A DNA stretch of 12,671 nt from Anaerolineales bacterium UBA6663 (GTDB lineage Bacteria > Chloroflexota > Anaerolineae > Anaerolineales > UBA6663), in assembly GCA_002455335.1 (NCBI GenBank), contig DKKP01000134.1:42390-55060 (forward strand). Direction: 5' to 3'. This document shows positions 1 through 8,400 of this stretch, one piece after another. The number at the start of each line of letters is the position of its first letter. Position 1 is the stretch's first letter. The position numbers and the translations under genes were made by a program. The notes under the pieces are model-generated. The model was not told the DNA's origin, ran no database searches, and saw only the letters and a program-made list of their open reading frames with translations.

Positions 1-24
1 GACCGGCCCCGCCCACCGTACGCG

Positions 25-1383
25 CTATCGCTGGTACTTGGCCATCTCTTCGGTGATCCGCTGCGCCGCGGTGTTCAGCGCTTCGGTCGGATCGGCGCCG
101 TTTCGGATATCGGCAAAGGCCGCGTTCAGGAGCTGTTCATACTCGAGATAGCCGACCGTCACCGGCCGCGGGATCGGGTTGACCAGGGCCTCCTTCGCCG
201 CGACCCGCATGTAGTACAGCGGCGGCGCGTCGAACGCGGGCAGGGTGTCGAAGGTGTCGATGATGGCCGTCTGGGCGGGCATGTCGTAGCTATCCTTGCC
301 CCACCAGATCGAAGCCCCTTCGCCCACGCTGAGCCAGTTGATGAATTCGGCCGCCTCCTGCGCGTGGGCGCTCTTGGCATTGACCCCGAAATGCCAGCTG
401 CCGGTCGGCGTGACCACAGCGCCGCCTTCGAAATACGGCATGCGTGACACACCCCATTCAAACTCCGGCGGACCCCACGAGAACACCAGGTTGTTCCACT
501 CGCCGCCCACGAACATCGCGAGCTGACCCGCCTTGAACATATCGGCAGCGGGCGTATCGCCCTTTGGCGCGTAGCCTTCGCGGTTGAACGCGTCGCCATA
601 GAACGTGAAGGCTTCGATCCATTCCGGCGAATTGATCACGCCCTCGACTGTGAACCCGTCATCGCCGATAGCTTTCCCGCCCAACGACTGGGGCAAGGGT
701 AGCAGTTGATACGCAGCCGTCGTCTGCTCCCAAGTGAAGCCGTACACGTCGTCGTGGGTCAATTGCTTTGCCGCATCGGCCAACTGCTCCCACGTCCAGC
801 GCTCGTCCTCGCCGGGCGGCGTAATGCCGGCGGCTTCGAGCAGGCCCTTGTTGTAGTACAGAAGCTGGGTCGAGGTGTGTTGCGGCGCGGCAAGCAATTG
901 GCCGTCGAAACTCCCGGCCTCAAGCGCGCCCGACACCCAGGCCTGTTTGTCTTCGGTCGTGAACGCGTCGTCGAGCGGATACAGCCAGCCGCGAGCGCCG
1001 TAGGAGGCGACCAGGGGGACATCCACGCTGACGATGTCGGGCGATCCATCGCCAGCACCGAGGCGGATCTGGTTCTGCTGGAACAGATCCGCGAAGCCGA
1101 CCTTCTCAACCTGGATCGTGACATTCGGGTGCTCGGCCTGATAGGCCGCGATGGTCTGGTCGGGGTTCCAGAACTCCAGGATCAACCAGGTGAGCGTGAT
1201 CGCCTCGGCTGGCTCGGGCGCTGTGGTGGGCTCGCTCGCAGGTGGCTGGGTGGCCTCGGGCGCCTGCGTGGCGACCGGTGTCTGTGTCGCAGGCGCTTGA
1301 GTGGTCGCCGTTGGGCCGCAGGCGCTGAGCAACAGGCTCGCCGCGAGCAACGGGCTGATGATCCAACGGATTGGGGTGCGCAT
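25..1383 (-). CDS. ABC transporter substrate-binding lipoprotein (sugar type, family 1)
   Basis: This is predicted to be the extracellular solute-binding lipoprotein of a carbohydrate ABC importer, 452 residues, the usual size for the family. The N-terminus is a lipoprotein signal peptide: Arg at positions 2 and 6, a hydrophobic core, and lipobox LSAC with the lipidated Cys at residue 22. A Thr/Pro/Ala/Gln-rich linker of about 40 residues follows and would hold the binding domain off the membrane. The rest reads as the bilobed periplasmic-binding fold, with the family-typical GSPDIVSVD and LLYYNKGLLEAAG stretches and a late segment GGEWN. The ATG at 1383 is chosen because AAGGAG lies 6 bases upstream and the signal peptide begins there; an in-frame start at 1455 would add 24 Arg-rich residues ahead of it. 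The gene lies downstream of a LacI-type regulator on the same strand, which fits sugar uptake. The substrate cannot be read. No permease gene is in the window. Confidence 0.93.
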   Translation of the reverse strand: MRTPIRWIISPLLAASLLLSACGPTATTQAPATQTPVATQAPEATQPPASEPTTAPEPAEAITLTWLILEFWNPDQTIAAYQAEHPNVTIQVEKVGFADLFQQNQIRLGAGDGSPDIVSVDVPLVASYGARGWLYPLDDAFTTEDKQAWVSGALEAGSFDGQLLAAPQHTSTQLLYYNKGLLEAAGITPPGEDERWTWEQLADAAKQLTHDDVYGFTWEQTTAAYQLLPLPQSLGGKAIGDDGFTVEGVINSPEWIEAFTFYGDAFNREGYAPKGDTPAADMFKAGQLAMFVGGEWNNLVFSWGPPEFEWGVSRMPYFEGGAVVTPTGSWHFGVNAKSAHAQEAAEFINWLSVGEGASIWWGKDSYDMPAQTAIIDTFDTLPAFDAPPLYYMRVAAKEALVNPIPRPVTVGYLEYEQLLNAAFADIRNGADPTEALNTAAQRITEEMAKYQR

Positions 1384-1588
1384 CTTGCTCTCCTTGAATG
1401 AGCGTCTGGCGTCCGCCCGCCGCGGCGGCGCGGTGGGTTGGTCGCGATCGGTCAATCGACGCCCGCTATGGGTAGGGTCGGCGTGTTTTCGGATCTGGGT
1501 CCTCTTTCGCGGCGGGGTGATGCAATGACCTCGCCGCTGTCCTCCTCTCGCCCCCGAGCGTCAGGGCAGGTGCTTGGCGGATGACGCG
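1384..1588. other. Intergenic region between repressor and binding-protein genes
   Basis: These 205 bases hold no gene I can support. On the minus strand a TTGACC near 1450-1460 lacks a recognisable -10 at the right distance, so I do not call a promoter. A perfect 12-base GC palindrome, CCGCCGCGGCGG, lies at 1417-1428 and could fold in the leader of the binding-protein mRNA. I see no copy of the AT-rich operator found upstream of the repressor gene. There is no stem with a T-run after the repressor stop codon, so read-through from the repressor gene is possible. Confidence 0.5.
1390..1395 (-). promoter_or_regulatory. Ribosome binding site of the substrate-binding protein gene
   Basis: On the minus strand this reads AAGGAG, 6 bases before the ATG at 1383. 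It decides the start in favour of the ATG that opens the lipoprotein signal peptide. Confidence 0.75.
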
Positions 1589-2629
1589 TCAGCGCGCGAT
1601 GGGCGCCGTTGAACTGCGAACGATCAGGGTGGGTTTCAAGACCAGGCTCGGAACGGCGGTCGGTGTGGCGGTGCCCGTCCCTCCAGCCTGGGTCTGCTTC
1701 AGAAAGACTTCCATCGCGAGACGTGCGATCTCGGAGATCGGCTGCGCGATCGTCGTCAGGGCCGGGTGGATCGCCTGCGCCAGAGGGATGTCGTCGAACC
1801 CGATGACTGAGACATCGGCCGGCACTTTCAACTCAAGGATGCGAGCGCTTTGGATCGCCCCGATCGCCATGAGGTCATTGAAAGCAAAGATCGCGCTGGG
1901 TTTGCGCCGGCCGTTAAGGAGTCTCAGCGCCGCAGCTTCGCCGCCCTGGATTCGGAAGTCGCCGGGGACGATCAGCCCGGTGTCGACTTTGAGGCCGGCC
2001 TCGGCCAACGCGTCTTGATACCCGGCAAGGCGCTCGGTGCTCGACGATAAGGTTCGTGGGCCCGTGATACAGCCGACGCGCCGATGCCCCTGGTCGAGCA
2101 AGTGCCGGGTCGCCAGATAGCCGCCGAGCCTGTAGTCGATCACCACGGTTTCATTGCGCAGGTTTGAGATGTCGTGATCGATGGTGACAACCGGCGTCTT
2201 GCTCGCACGCAGTTTGTCGCGAGCCTCAGTCGCGCCCCCGGACGCGCAGAAAATCACGCCGTCGACCTGTTTGGCGAGCAACACGTCGACGTGCGCGTTC
2301 TCCTTGACCAGGTCGTAATCCGAATTGCACAGAATGACGCTGAAGCCCTTCTCGAAGCCGAGGTTTTCGATGTGACGCGCGATCTCGGCGAAAAACGGGT
2401 TGGTGTTATCGGGCACCACGAGCCCGATCGTCCGCGTCTGCCCGGAACGCAGGCCGCGAGCCAGGGCGTTGGGCACATAACCCAGTTCCTGCATGACCGC
2501 CTCGATGCGCCGCCGCGTCTCGTCCGGGATCGAGACCCGTGTGTTCCCGTTCACCACATACGACACCATCGCCTGCGATACGCCGGCGCGGCGCGCGATG
2601 TCGGTCTGGGTTGCACGAGTTCGGGGCAT
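1589..2629 (-). CDS. LacI-family transcriptional regulator
   Basis: This 346-residue DNA-binding repressor has the standard LacI/GalR length and layout. Residues about 9-28 are the helix-turn-helix (TDIARRAGVSQAMVSYVVNG), followed by the VS-P-ETRRRI segment and the hinge GYVPNALARGL at about 50-60. From about residue 65 the periplasmic-binding-like effector domain begins (TRTIGLVVPDNTNPFF). It includes the RLGGYLATRHLLDQGHRRVG segment and, near the end, GFDDIPLAQAIHPALTTI. The effector is presumably a sugar or derivative. The ATG at 2629 has AAGAGG 4 bases upstream. The specificity positions of the recognition helix, equivalent to Tyr17, Gln18 and Arg22 of E. coli LacI, are Gln19, Ala20 and Tyr24 here. 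The gene is followed by a sugar-binding protein gene, its likely target. A promoter with overlapping operator-like palindromes upstream suggests autorepression. Confidence 0.95.
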   Translation of the reverse strand: MPRTRATQTDIARRAGVSQAMVSYVVNGNTRVSIPDETRRRIEAVMQELGYVPNALARGLRSGQTRTIGLVVPDNTNPFFAEIARHIENLGFEKGFSVILCNSDYDLVKENAHVDVLLAKQVDGVIFCASGGATEARDKLRASKTPVVTIDHDISNLRNETVVIDYRLGGYLATRHLLDQGHRRVGCITGPRTLSSSTERLAGYQDALAEAGLKVDTGLIVPGDFRIQGGEAAALRLLNGRRKPSAIFAFNDLMAIGAIQSARILELKVPADVSVIGFDDIPLAQAIHPALTTIAQPISEIARLAMEVFLKQTQAGGTGTATPTAVPSLVLKPTLIVRSSTAPIAR

Positions 2630-2646
2630 CTTGCCTCTTTGATTAT

Positions 2647-2671
2647 TTATACGTATAACTGATACGAATAA
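2647..2671. promoter_or_regulatory. Two tandem CG-centred operator-like palindromes
   Basis: Site I is the perfect palindrome TTATACGTATAA (2647-2658). Site II, TGATACGAATAA (2660-2671), differs from it at two positions. Their centres are 13 bases apart. Both have the central CG step typical of LacI-family operators. Site II covers the predicted transcription start and touches the -10; site I lies in the early leader. The best candidate ligand is the product of the gene directly downstream, giving negative autoregulation. This is inference from position and symmetry. Confidence 0.55.
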
Positions 2672-2699
2672 ACATACATCCTATGGTGTCAGGAGTCAA
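2671..2699 (-). promoter_or_regulatory. Sigma70-type promoter of the LacI-family gene
   Basis: On the minus strand the -35 is TTGACT (2694-2699, 5 of 6 matches to consensus) and the -10 is TATGTT (2671-2676, 4 of 6), with a 17-base spacer. The predicted transcription start is near 2664, giving a leader of about 35 bases that contains the AAGAGG ribosome binding site. The surrounding 40 bases are about three-quarters A+T in an otherwise GC-rich window. Activity is inferred from sequence only. Confidence 0.6.
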
Positions 2700-2835
2700 G
2701 GCCCTTTTCGGCGTCTGACGCTGTTTCGCGGGGCTCGTGAGTGCCGCCTCGCGTATACTCGTTATTGAACGGCGTTGCGCGGGTGCAGCGGCTGCTGCCG
2801 GGGCCGTTCGCCGTGCGACCGTCCGCGCTCGCCTG

Positions 2836-2843
2836 AAGGAGGG
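2836..2843 (+). promoter_or_regulatory. Strong ribosome binding site fixing the GTG start of the VOC gene
   Basis: The sequence AAGGAGGG ends 4 bases before GTG at 2848. It is the best Shine-Dalgarno match in the window. It places the start at the GTG rather than at 2737, which would add an Ala/Arg-rich stretch with no family similarity. Confidence 0.75.
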
Positions 2844-2847
2844 TTGC

Positions 2848-3246
2848 GTGCCAAAGTTGTACCCATCCTGGATCGAAATCCCGGTTGCGGATATGGATCG
2901 TGCGCTGGCGTTTTACCGCGCCGTGTTTGGCCTGGTCGACACGCCACTGGTTGACGAGCCGCCCGACATGCGAATCGCTGTGCTGTTGCCTTCTGAGAAG
3001 GAGTTCCGTTCACCCGGCGTCTCGCTGGTGCGGTCTGCGCTCCATCGACCAGGCGACGGCCCGATTGTGAACTTCCATCTCGATCGGCACGCCGACCTCG
3101 AGTCGGCCCTCGAACGCATCGTGGCCCTGGGGGGCGAGGTCCGTGCCCCTCTGGTCGATATGGGAGATGGCGTTCGGTACGTCAACGTTCGTGATTCGGA
3201 AGGGAACCCGTTGGCGCTGTCCTCGTACGAGGAGCTGGCGGGCTAG
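2848..3246 (+). CDS. VOC family protein (glyoxalase/bleomycin-resistance fold)
   Basis: This 132-residue single-domain protein of the vicinal oxygen chelate superfamily is presumably cytosolic and dimeric, as usual for single-domain members. The first beta-alpha module is recognisable as YPSWIEIPVADMDRALAFYR, followed by AVFGL. The second module runs from about residue 75 (NFHLDRHADLESALERIVALGG) to the closing strand motif GVRYVNVRDSEGN, where the Glu is the usual metal-ligand position. Family members act on glutathione or thiol adducts, sequester antibiotics, or have unknown roles; the substrate cannot be read here. It begins at GTG behind a strong AAGGAGGG, with an upstream TATACT at 2754-2759 but no matching -35. 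It is transcribed divergently from the LacI-type gene and followed at some distance by a DinB-type gene. Confidence 0.88.
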   Translation: MPKLYPSWIEIPVADMDRALAFYRAVFGLVDTPLVDEPPDMRIAVLLPSEKEFRSPGVSLVRSALHRPGDGPIVNFHLDRHADLESALERIVALGGEVRAPLVDMGDGVRYVNVRDSEGNPLALSSYEELAG

Positions 3247-3512
3247 CCGTTGCGGTGCGCCGGAGTGCGCCTCGATACAGCCCGCAGCGCCGCCTCAGTG
3301 GAGATTCGTCGTGCGGCCCCGACTCGCCTGCCGGCCGCCGGGCGCGGCGACGTCGAGCCTCAAGCATGTTTGCTTGACCCAGAGCACGGCGGAGCGGGTT
3401 AAGAAGAGCTTTTGAGAATCCGGGCGGCTTCAGACCGGATTACAGGCGATACTGGGGCTATCCGCTGTGCCGAGGCAATGCCACGGTCTCTTCAATGCCA
3501 TCAAGGTCACTA
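3247..3512 (+). other. Intergenic region between VOC and DinB-type genes
   Basis: These 266 bases hold no gene I can support. A perfect 6-base inverted repeat with a 4-base loop, CAAGCA-TGTT-TGCTTG, lies at 3361-3376. It has no T-run after it, so it is not a convincing terminator. A TTGACC at 3374-3379 overlaps its right arm, but the best following -10 (TTAAGA at 3399) is poor and spaced 19 bases away. Confidence 0.4.
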
Positions 3513-4034
3513 ATGAAACACGAACCCGAATCGACCCTGCTCGAACTTCTGCGCTACAACACCTGGGCCAACCAGGCGTTGTTGACGATCTGCCTGGGTC
3601 TTACGCCCGAGCAGGTCTCGACTCCGATCCCGGGCGCCTATGGCACGGTGCATCGGACGTTTGGGCACCTGTTGTATGCCGAGGCCGACTACATCGGCCG
3701 GATCACGGGTCAGCAGCCGCAGCCGCCGTTCCGTTGGGAAGATGGGCCAAGCCTTGAGCTGTTGCTGGCCTTCGCCGGGCAGGTCGGCCAGGCCTTCCTC
3801 GACGTGGTCGAGGGCGTCGCCCCGACCCAGAACGTCCATGAGGAGGAGGGCGATCTGACCATGGATTACCATGCGCGCCTGCTGTTCATGCAGGCGATCA
3901 TCCATGGTATCGAGCATCGTATCAACATCACCACATATCTGAACACGTTAGGTGTTGCGCTGCCCGAGCTGGACGGCTGGGGCTACCTGTTTGCGCACCG
4001 CGGCCGCTTCGACCTGAAAGAGGGCGGCGGCTAA
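3513..4034 (+). CDS. DinB/YfiT-type putative metal-dependent four-helix protein
   Basis: This 173-residue protein has the length and helical pattern of the DinB/YfiT superfamily. The three expected metal-binding histidines are visible: His52 in the second helix (GHLLYAEADYIGR), and His131 and His135 in the H-x3-H motif of IIHGIEHRIN. After the last motif comes the usual segment with Gly-Val then PELDGWGY, which matches the G-x-x-x-P-x-x-D ending of the family. N-terminal LLELLRYNTWANQALL is also typical of the family. Members include thiol-dependent transferases acting with bacillithiol or mycothiol, and DNA-damage-induced proteins of unknown activity; which applies is not readable here. The ATG at 3513 has AAGGT 5 bases upstream; an ATG six codons earlier, at 3495, lacks a ribosome binding site. 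It may be co-expressed with the VOC gene upstream, but the gap leaves room for its own promoter. Confidence 0.88.
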   Translation: MKHEPESTLLELLRYNTWANQALLTICLGLTPEQVSTPIPGAYGTVHRTFGHLLYAEADYIGRITGQQPQPPFRWEDGPSLELLLAFAGQVGQAFLDVVEGVAPTQNVHEEEGDLTMDYHARLLFMQAIIHGIEHRINITTYLNTLGVALPELDGWGYLFAHRGRFDLKEGGG

Positions 4035-4049
4035 AGCCGGTGCGGATAT

Positions 4050-4100
4050 GAGGCTGGCAGGCATTGGCCTCCTGCGCCAAGGCTCCGGCCTCAGCGGCCG
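4050..4100. terminator. GC hairpins between convergent genes, possible bidirectional terminator
   Basis: The 73 bases between the convergent DinB-type and DUF11 genes contain short stems: GAGGC/GCCTC (4050-4054 and 4067-4071), TTGGC/GCCAA (4064-4068 and 4076-4080) and CGGCC/GGCCG (4086-4090 and 4096-4100). The first two are mutually exclusive. None is followed by a T-run on either strand, so intrinsic termination is doubtful. The call rests mostly on location. Confidence 0.25.
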
Positions 4101-4107
4101 ACGCGTG

Positions 4108-5385
4108 TCAGGGATGCCCGATCCACGGGAGCCGGATGCGGTAGGGATCCACGCTGATCGTGGCCGAGCCGACATTGGGCGCTGTGGCGCCGCCCGGTTC
4201 GTCGTTCTCGCCAACGACCGAGAACGAGAGCGCGAAGTCAGCATCCGCATTGGTCAGGGGTCGGGCCGTGAAGCCGATCACGCGAACCTCACCGGATGCC
4301 AGGCCACCCAGCCCGCAGGCGATGGATCCATCGACCGATTGACAGGCCGGGTCATCGCTGACGACATCGCTCAGGCCAACGACACTGTAGTCGCCGAGCA
4401 CCACGACGTCATCGTCCACCGAAGGCCCGGTATTGGTCACGGTCAGTGTGTAGGTCAGGGCCGTGCCACTGAGCACGGGCCCGCCCGGGGCCGCCAGGTG
4501 CAACCCCAGATCGCTCTGGCGAACCGCGCTGTTGCCGGTGAAGACCGTGTTGTTGCCGGCCGCAAGCTCGGGCTCGTCCGCATCGATCGTGATGGCGTTG
4601 AAGAGCTGGACGCCGCTCGCCAGATCCGACCTCGAAGTGACCGAGATCGTCAGCACCGAACCGCTTGTGATCCATCCCGGTGCGCTCACACCAGCCGGCG
4701 CGATGTTCCCAACCGAGCAGATGACCACGGCGCCATCCCCACCGCAACCAAATCCGGGTGTCGCGCCCACAAAGGACACAAAGGCGCCGGCCGGCAGCGT
4801 ATCGGTCAACACCACGCCCGTGGCCAGCGACCTCCCGAGGTTCTCGATTGTGAATGTGTAGGTCAGGGTCGCGCCGGCGATCGCAGTGGCCGGCGTCGCC
4901 CCACCGGCAGTCAGCCGCAGGTCGACCTCGGGCTCGAGCGTGGTCGTGGCCGTGTAGGTGTTGTTGTTATTGTCCGGGTCGGCGATCGCGCTCGACACAG
5001 TGACAGCGTTTGCCGCCGCGCCGCGCGCCGCGGGCGACACATCCGCCGTGAGGGTGTAGATCGCGCTCGCGCCCGAGTCGAGCGTCGCCAGTGTGCAGGT
5101 CACGACGCCCGAGGCCGCGCCACACCCCGTCGACGGCGCGATCGAGACAAACGTCAGCGCCGAGGGCAGCGTGTCGGTGACGACGACGTTGACGGCCTGG
5201 GCCGGGCCCAGATTCGTCACAGTGACCAGATACTCGATCGTGTTGCCCGCGATGACGGGATCGGGCGTGTCGAGCACAACGACGCTCAGGTCGGCCTGCA
5301 GCCCGTTGGCCAGGGCCGGTCGCGGCGCCTGGACCGGCACCAACAGCGAGAGCAAGACCAACAGATGCAAAGATAGCTTGTGCAT
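4108..5385 (-). CDS. Secreted protein with three DUF11 repeats
   Basis: This 425-residue exported protein is predicted to act outside the cell as a structural or adhesive surface component; no catalytic motif is visible. A Sec signal peptide covers residues 1-26 (Lys3, Leu/Val-rich core, cleavage after ALA). Three DUF11 (TIGR01451-type) repeats follow at about 31-153, 154-290 and 291-425. The first shows the full pattern: ADL, PDPVIAG, VTVTNLGP, TDTLP, a Cys-x8-Cys pair and DPDNNNN. The second carries an insertion near SAPGWITSGS, and the third has lost the TDTLP motif. Each keeps its Cys pair (88/97, 214/223, 348/357). The mature part contains no Lys. The protein ends in a short tail, YRIRLPWIGHP. 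ATG at 5385 is preferred because AAGGAG lies 8 bases upstream; a GTG at 5403 would place that site inside the gene. It starts 34 bases after the giant DUF11 gene and is probably co-transcribed with it. Confidence 0.9.
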   Translation of the reverse strand: MHKLSLHLLVLLSLLVPVQAPRPALANGLQADLSVVVLDTPDPVIAGNTIEYLVTVTNLGPAQAVNVVVTDTLPSALTFVSIAPSTGCGAASGVVTCTLATLDSGASAIYTLTADVSPAARGAAANAVTVSSAIADPDNNNNTYTATTTLEPEVDLRLTAGGATPATAIAGATLTYTFTIENLGRSLATGVVLTDTLPAGAFVSFVGATPGFGCGGDGAVVICSVGNIAPAGVSAPGWITSGSVLTISVTSRSDLASGVQLFNAITIDADEPELAAGNNTVFTGNSAVRQSDLGLHLAAPGGPVLSGTALTYTLTVTNTGPSVDDDVVVLGDYSVVGLSDVVSDDPACQSVDGSIACGLGGLASGEVRVIGFTARPLTNADADFALSFSVVGENDEPGGATAPNVGSATISVDPYRIRLPWIGHP

Positions 5386-5393
5386 GGCCGATA

Positions 5394-5399
5394 CTCCTT
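5394..5399 (-). promoter_or_regulatory. Ribosome binding site of the small DUF11 gene
   Basis: On the minus strand this reads AAGGAG, 8 bases before ATG 5385, inside the 34-base gap after the giant gene. It sets the start at the signal peptide and supports translation from a shared mRNA. Confidence 0.7.
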
Positions 5400-5419
5400 C
5401 CACAGTGCGGATGCGCCGA

Positions 5420-8400
5420 TTAGCGCACCACAGCGATCAAGTAGGTTCGATAGACTGGGCCCGAAGAGATCAGGTCGGCCTGGTTGTTGTCCGGGTCTCG
5501 ATCGACCTCGATGCCTTGCAGGGCGCCGCTCGCCGTGCTGGCGAACACACCCTGGCGCAGATCACCGACCACGGTCACGACAGCGCGGCCCGCCGCGCCA
5601 AGCGCCCCGATCGTGCAGGTGAAGTCGCTGCCCGACAACGCACACGTGCCTTGCGAGGCCAGGATCTGGGTCACCGTGAGGTCCGCCGACACCGTGCCGG
5701 TCATCACCACGCCCGACGCGGTCGATGGGCCGTCGTTGTCGATGATGTACAGGTAGTGCTCGGGCGTCGAGCTGCCAAGCGTCAGCCGCAGATCGGCGCG
5801 CGCGACGACATCGACCAGCACACGGGTCGCGTTGTCGCCTGTCGTCGTCTCCGACTCTGAGGCGTCGACGCTGGCCGTGTTGTCGAGCCTTACCCGCGTC
5901 GCCGGGGCGACCGTGCCGACCAGCGTGATCGTGGCTCCGGTTTGCGGTGGCAACGTGCCAAGCCGACAGGTGACCTGGCGATTGGCAACCGCGCAACTGC
6001 CTTGCGAAGCGCTGGCTGAGTCGATTGTGCTCAGCGCGGCCGGCAACGCATCCGTGACGACCACCTGGGTCGCATCCGATCGGCCCGTGTTCGTCACGAC
6101 GAGCTGATAGGTCAATGGTTCACCGGCCACGGCCTCGGTCGGGGCCACCACCTGGTGCGTGATCCGCAGCGCCACGTCCACACCGACCCGCGTGGTGGCC
6201 GTGACGAGGTTATTGGTCGGGATCGCGTCCGCCGCATCCGAACGCGCCGAGACAGGCAGGGTCAGCGTGCCGCGCACCGACGGCGCGACGCGCACACGCA
6301 GCGCGACGACCGCCTGTCTGTCGTTGGCGGTGGCGCCGAGGCGACCGAGGTCGCACGTCAGCGCGCGCCCGTCGGCCGAGAGGCCGCAGTCGCCTTGTGA
6401 GGGCACGATCGAGCGCACGGTCAGCCCGGAAGGTAGTGCCGCGTTCAGGCGAACGTCGGGCGCCTCCGAGGGGCCTTGATTGACGACGACCAGGCTGTAG
6501 GTGAGGTCGGCGCCGGCGATGACCGGGTCGGGGCTGTCCGCGACCGAGACGCGCAGGTCGGATTGCGCCGTGGCGATCGCGCTGGCCACGCTCAGGTTGT
6601 CGGTTGCGCTGCTGTCGAGTTGATCGGCTGTCACGCTGGCTCGGTTGGTCAGCGTCACCCCCGGGTCGATGCTCGCCGCGACACGCCCGATGATGGTCAC
6701 CTCGGCGGCCGCGCCGCGGCGCAGCGCGTATAGGTCGCAGACCGCGCCGTCGACCGCTCCGGTGCACACGCCGCGGCTCGGCGTTGCGGAAACAAGCGTG
6801 GTGCCGGCCGGTAGGGTGTCGGTCAGCGTGACTGTCGTGGCCGTGCGCGGTCCGTAGTTCACCACGCGCACCGTGGTCGTGATCAATCCGCCGACGTCGA
6901 CGTTGGTTTGGGCCAGCGTTTGCCCGACGCCCAGATCGGCCTCGACCGACTCGGCGAGCACGGTCACCTCGAAGACCTCGCGCCTGCTGACGCCGTCGGC
7001 CGCGGCAAGGACGTCGAACCGGTATGGCCCGGCGGGCGTCTCAGCATCGGTCTCGACGATGAAGTACGCGGTTCCCGGCGCAGCCAGGCTGAGCGTCGGC
7101 CGCGGCGCGCGGGTCGCCGTCTCGGCGTACCCGACCACGCCGGCCGGGACCGGGCTCGAGTCTGAGCCGAGCGTGAACGAGATCGGCTCGGTGAGGTTCG
7201 CGCCACTGAGGCCGACCGCGAAGACGGCCTCCTCGCCCGCGATGACGGCCATCCGATTGAGCGTCGGCGCCAGCGTGAAGTCCGGTTTCTGGACGGTCAG
7301 CGTCAGCGGGATCAGATCCTGCCGCAGCCCGGCCTCGGCGCGCACATTCAGTGTGTACACGCCGTTCGCCAAAGCAGCCGTATCGGTCAGGGCCAGCGTG
7401 ACGCTGCCGCCTGGGCCAAGCAGGTTGTTGTTGAAGGCGTACACAAGGCCGACCGGCGCGTCGAGCAGGTCGAGCTCGACGGGCTGTGTCGCGCCGTGGA
7501 GCGCGGCCGCTGAGAGCGTGATCGACGCTTCGCCGCCGACCGTCGTCAGGCTCGCGGCATCCGGCGTCGCCGTGACGGCCAGCCGCGGCTCGAGCACGGT
7601 CAGTTGAACGATCGCTTCGTCTTGCAGCCCGTCGCCGACGGCCTTGAAGACAAGCTCATAGACCCCGCCGACCATCGTCGCCGTCGTTGTGATGGCCACG
7701 GGCAGGCTCACGCCGCCCGTTGTCGGAGTGATGACATCGGCGACTACGAGATCCGCGGCCACGCCATCCGGCACCTGATCGACGTAGACGCTGACCGAGG
7801 TCGGATAGGGGTCGCTCGTGGTGGAGAGGTCAAGCGCCACAGTGGCTGTCGCGCCGGCGGTGACGGTCAGCGCTGCCGTCGGCGCGCTGAGGTCGAAGGC
7901 CGCGCCCTGGGCGACGACCGCGATCGTCTCGGCCCGTGAGGTCCGACCGGTTTCGCTGTCGATGCCCACGGGCGTGATGTAGTAGGCCTGGCCCGGGGTG
8001 AGGTTGTCGAGCCTGAGGTCGCGCAGGTCGCCGACCTCGTGGATCTCGTCGAAAAGACCCGGCTGAGTGCCGACTTCGATGCGGAAGGCGTCGACGTCGG
8101 GGTTGGCGTGATCGCCCCAATGCAGGGCGAAGCTGCGGAAGCCCGGCGTCGCTGTCAGGTTCGCGATCCACTCCGACGCCCAGTCGTGGGTCACCACGAT
8201 CGGCGTCGTCGCGTAGCCGCGGGTCGGCGGGTTGCGCCCATCGTCGGCGCTGAACCAGAGCCAGTACTGGCCGCTGGCCAGCCCGCTCAGGTCGAGCGCG
8301 GTTCCGGAGGGCGTGCCGTCGCGTGGCGTGGCGACGGCCTGGGCCACCGGGAACCCGGTGTAAAGCGGCACCTCCACGGTGCGGGTGAATCCGCCTGTGG

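Noticed and set aside
1417..1428. GC palindrome CCGCCGCGGCGG as an operator
   Set aside because: Such palindromes arise easily in very GC-rich DNA, and it does not resemble the AT-rich sites upstream of the repressor.
1384..1455. A 24-residue N-terminal extension of the substrate-binding protein
   Set aside because: It would place an Arg/Asp-rich stretch before a complete lipoprotein signal peptide, and the strong AAGGAG belongs to the ATG at 1383.
2754..2759. TATACT as the -10 of a VOC-gene promoter
   Set aside because: No -35-like hexamer is at the right distance and there is no extended -10 TG, so the call would rest on one hexamer.
2737..2847. A longer VOC protein starting at 2737
   Set aside because: The extra 37 residues are Ala/Arg-rich without family similarity, and AAGGAGGG directly precedes the GTG at 2848.
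3361..3376. Inverted repeat CAAGCA-TGTT-TGCTTG as a terminator of the VOC gene
   Set aside because: The stem is only 6 bases and is followed by ACCCAG, not a T-run. It may be chance or an operator, with no evidence for either.
4963..4975. A short run of GTT-type triplets in the small DUF11 gene as a slippage site
   Set aside because: It only encodes the Asn run of the conserved DPD-x-NN motif of DUF11 repeats, and the reading frame is intact on both sides.
4048..5376. A 442-codon open frame on the plus strand opposite the small DUF11 gene
   Set aside because: It has the same Arg/Gly/Asp-rich shadow composition and lies antisense to a gene with a signal peptide, ribosome binding site and clear repeats.
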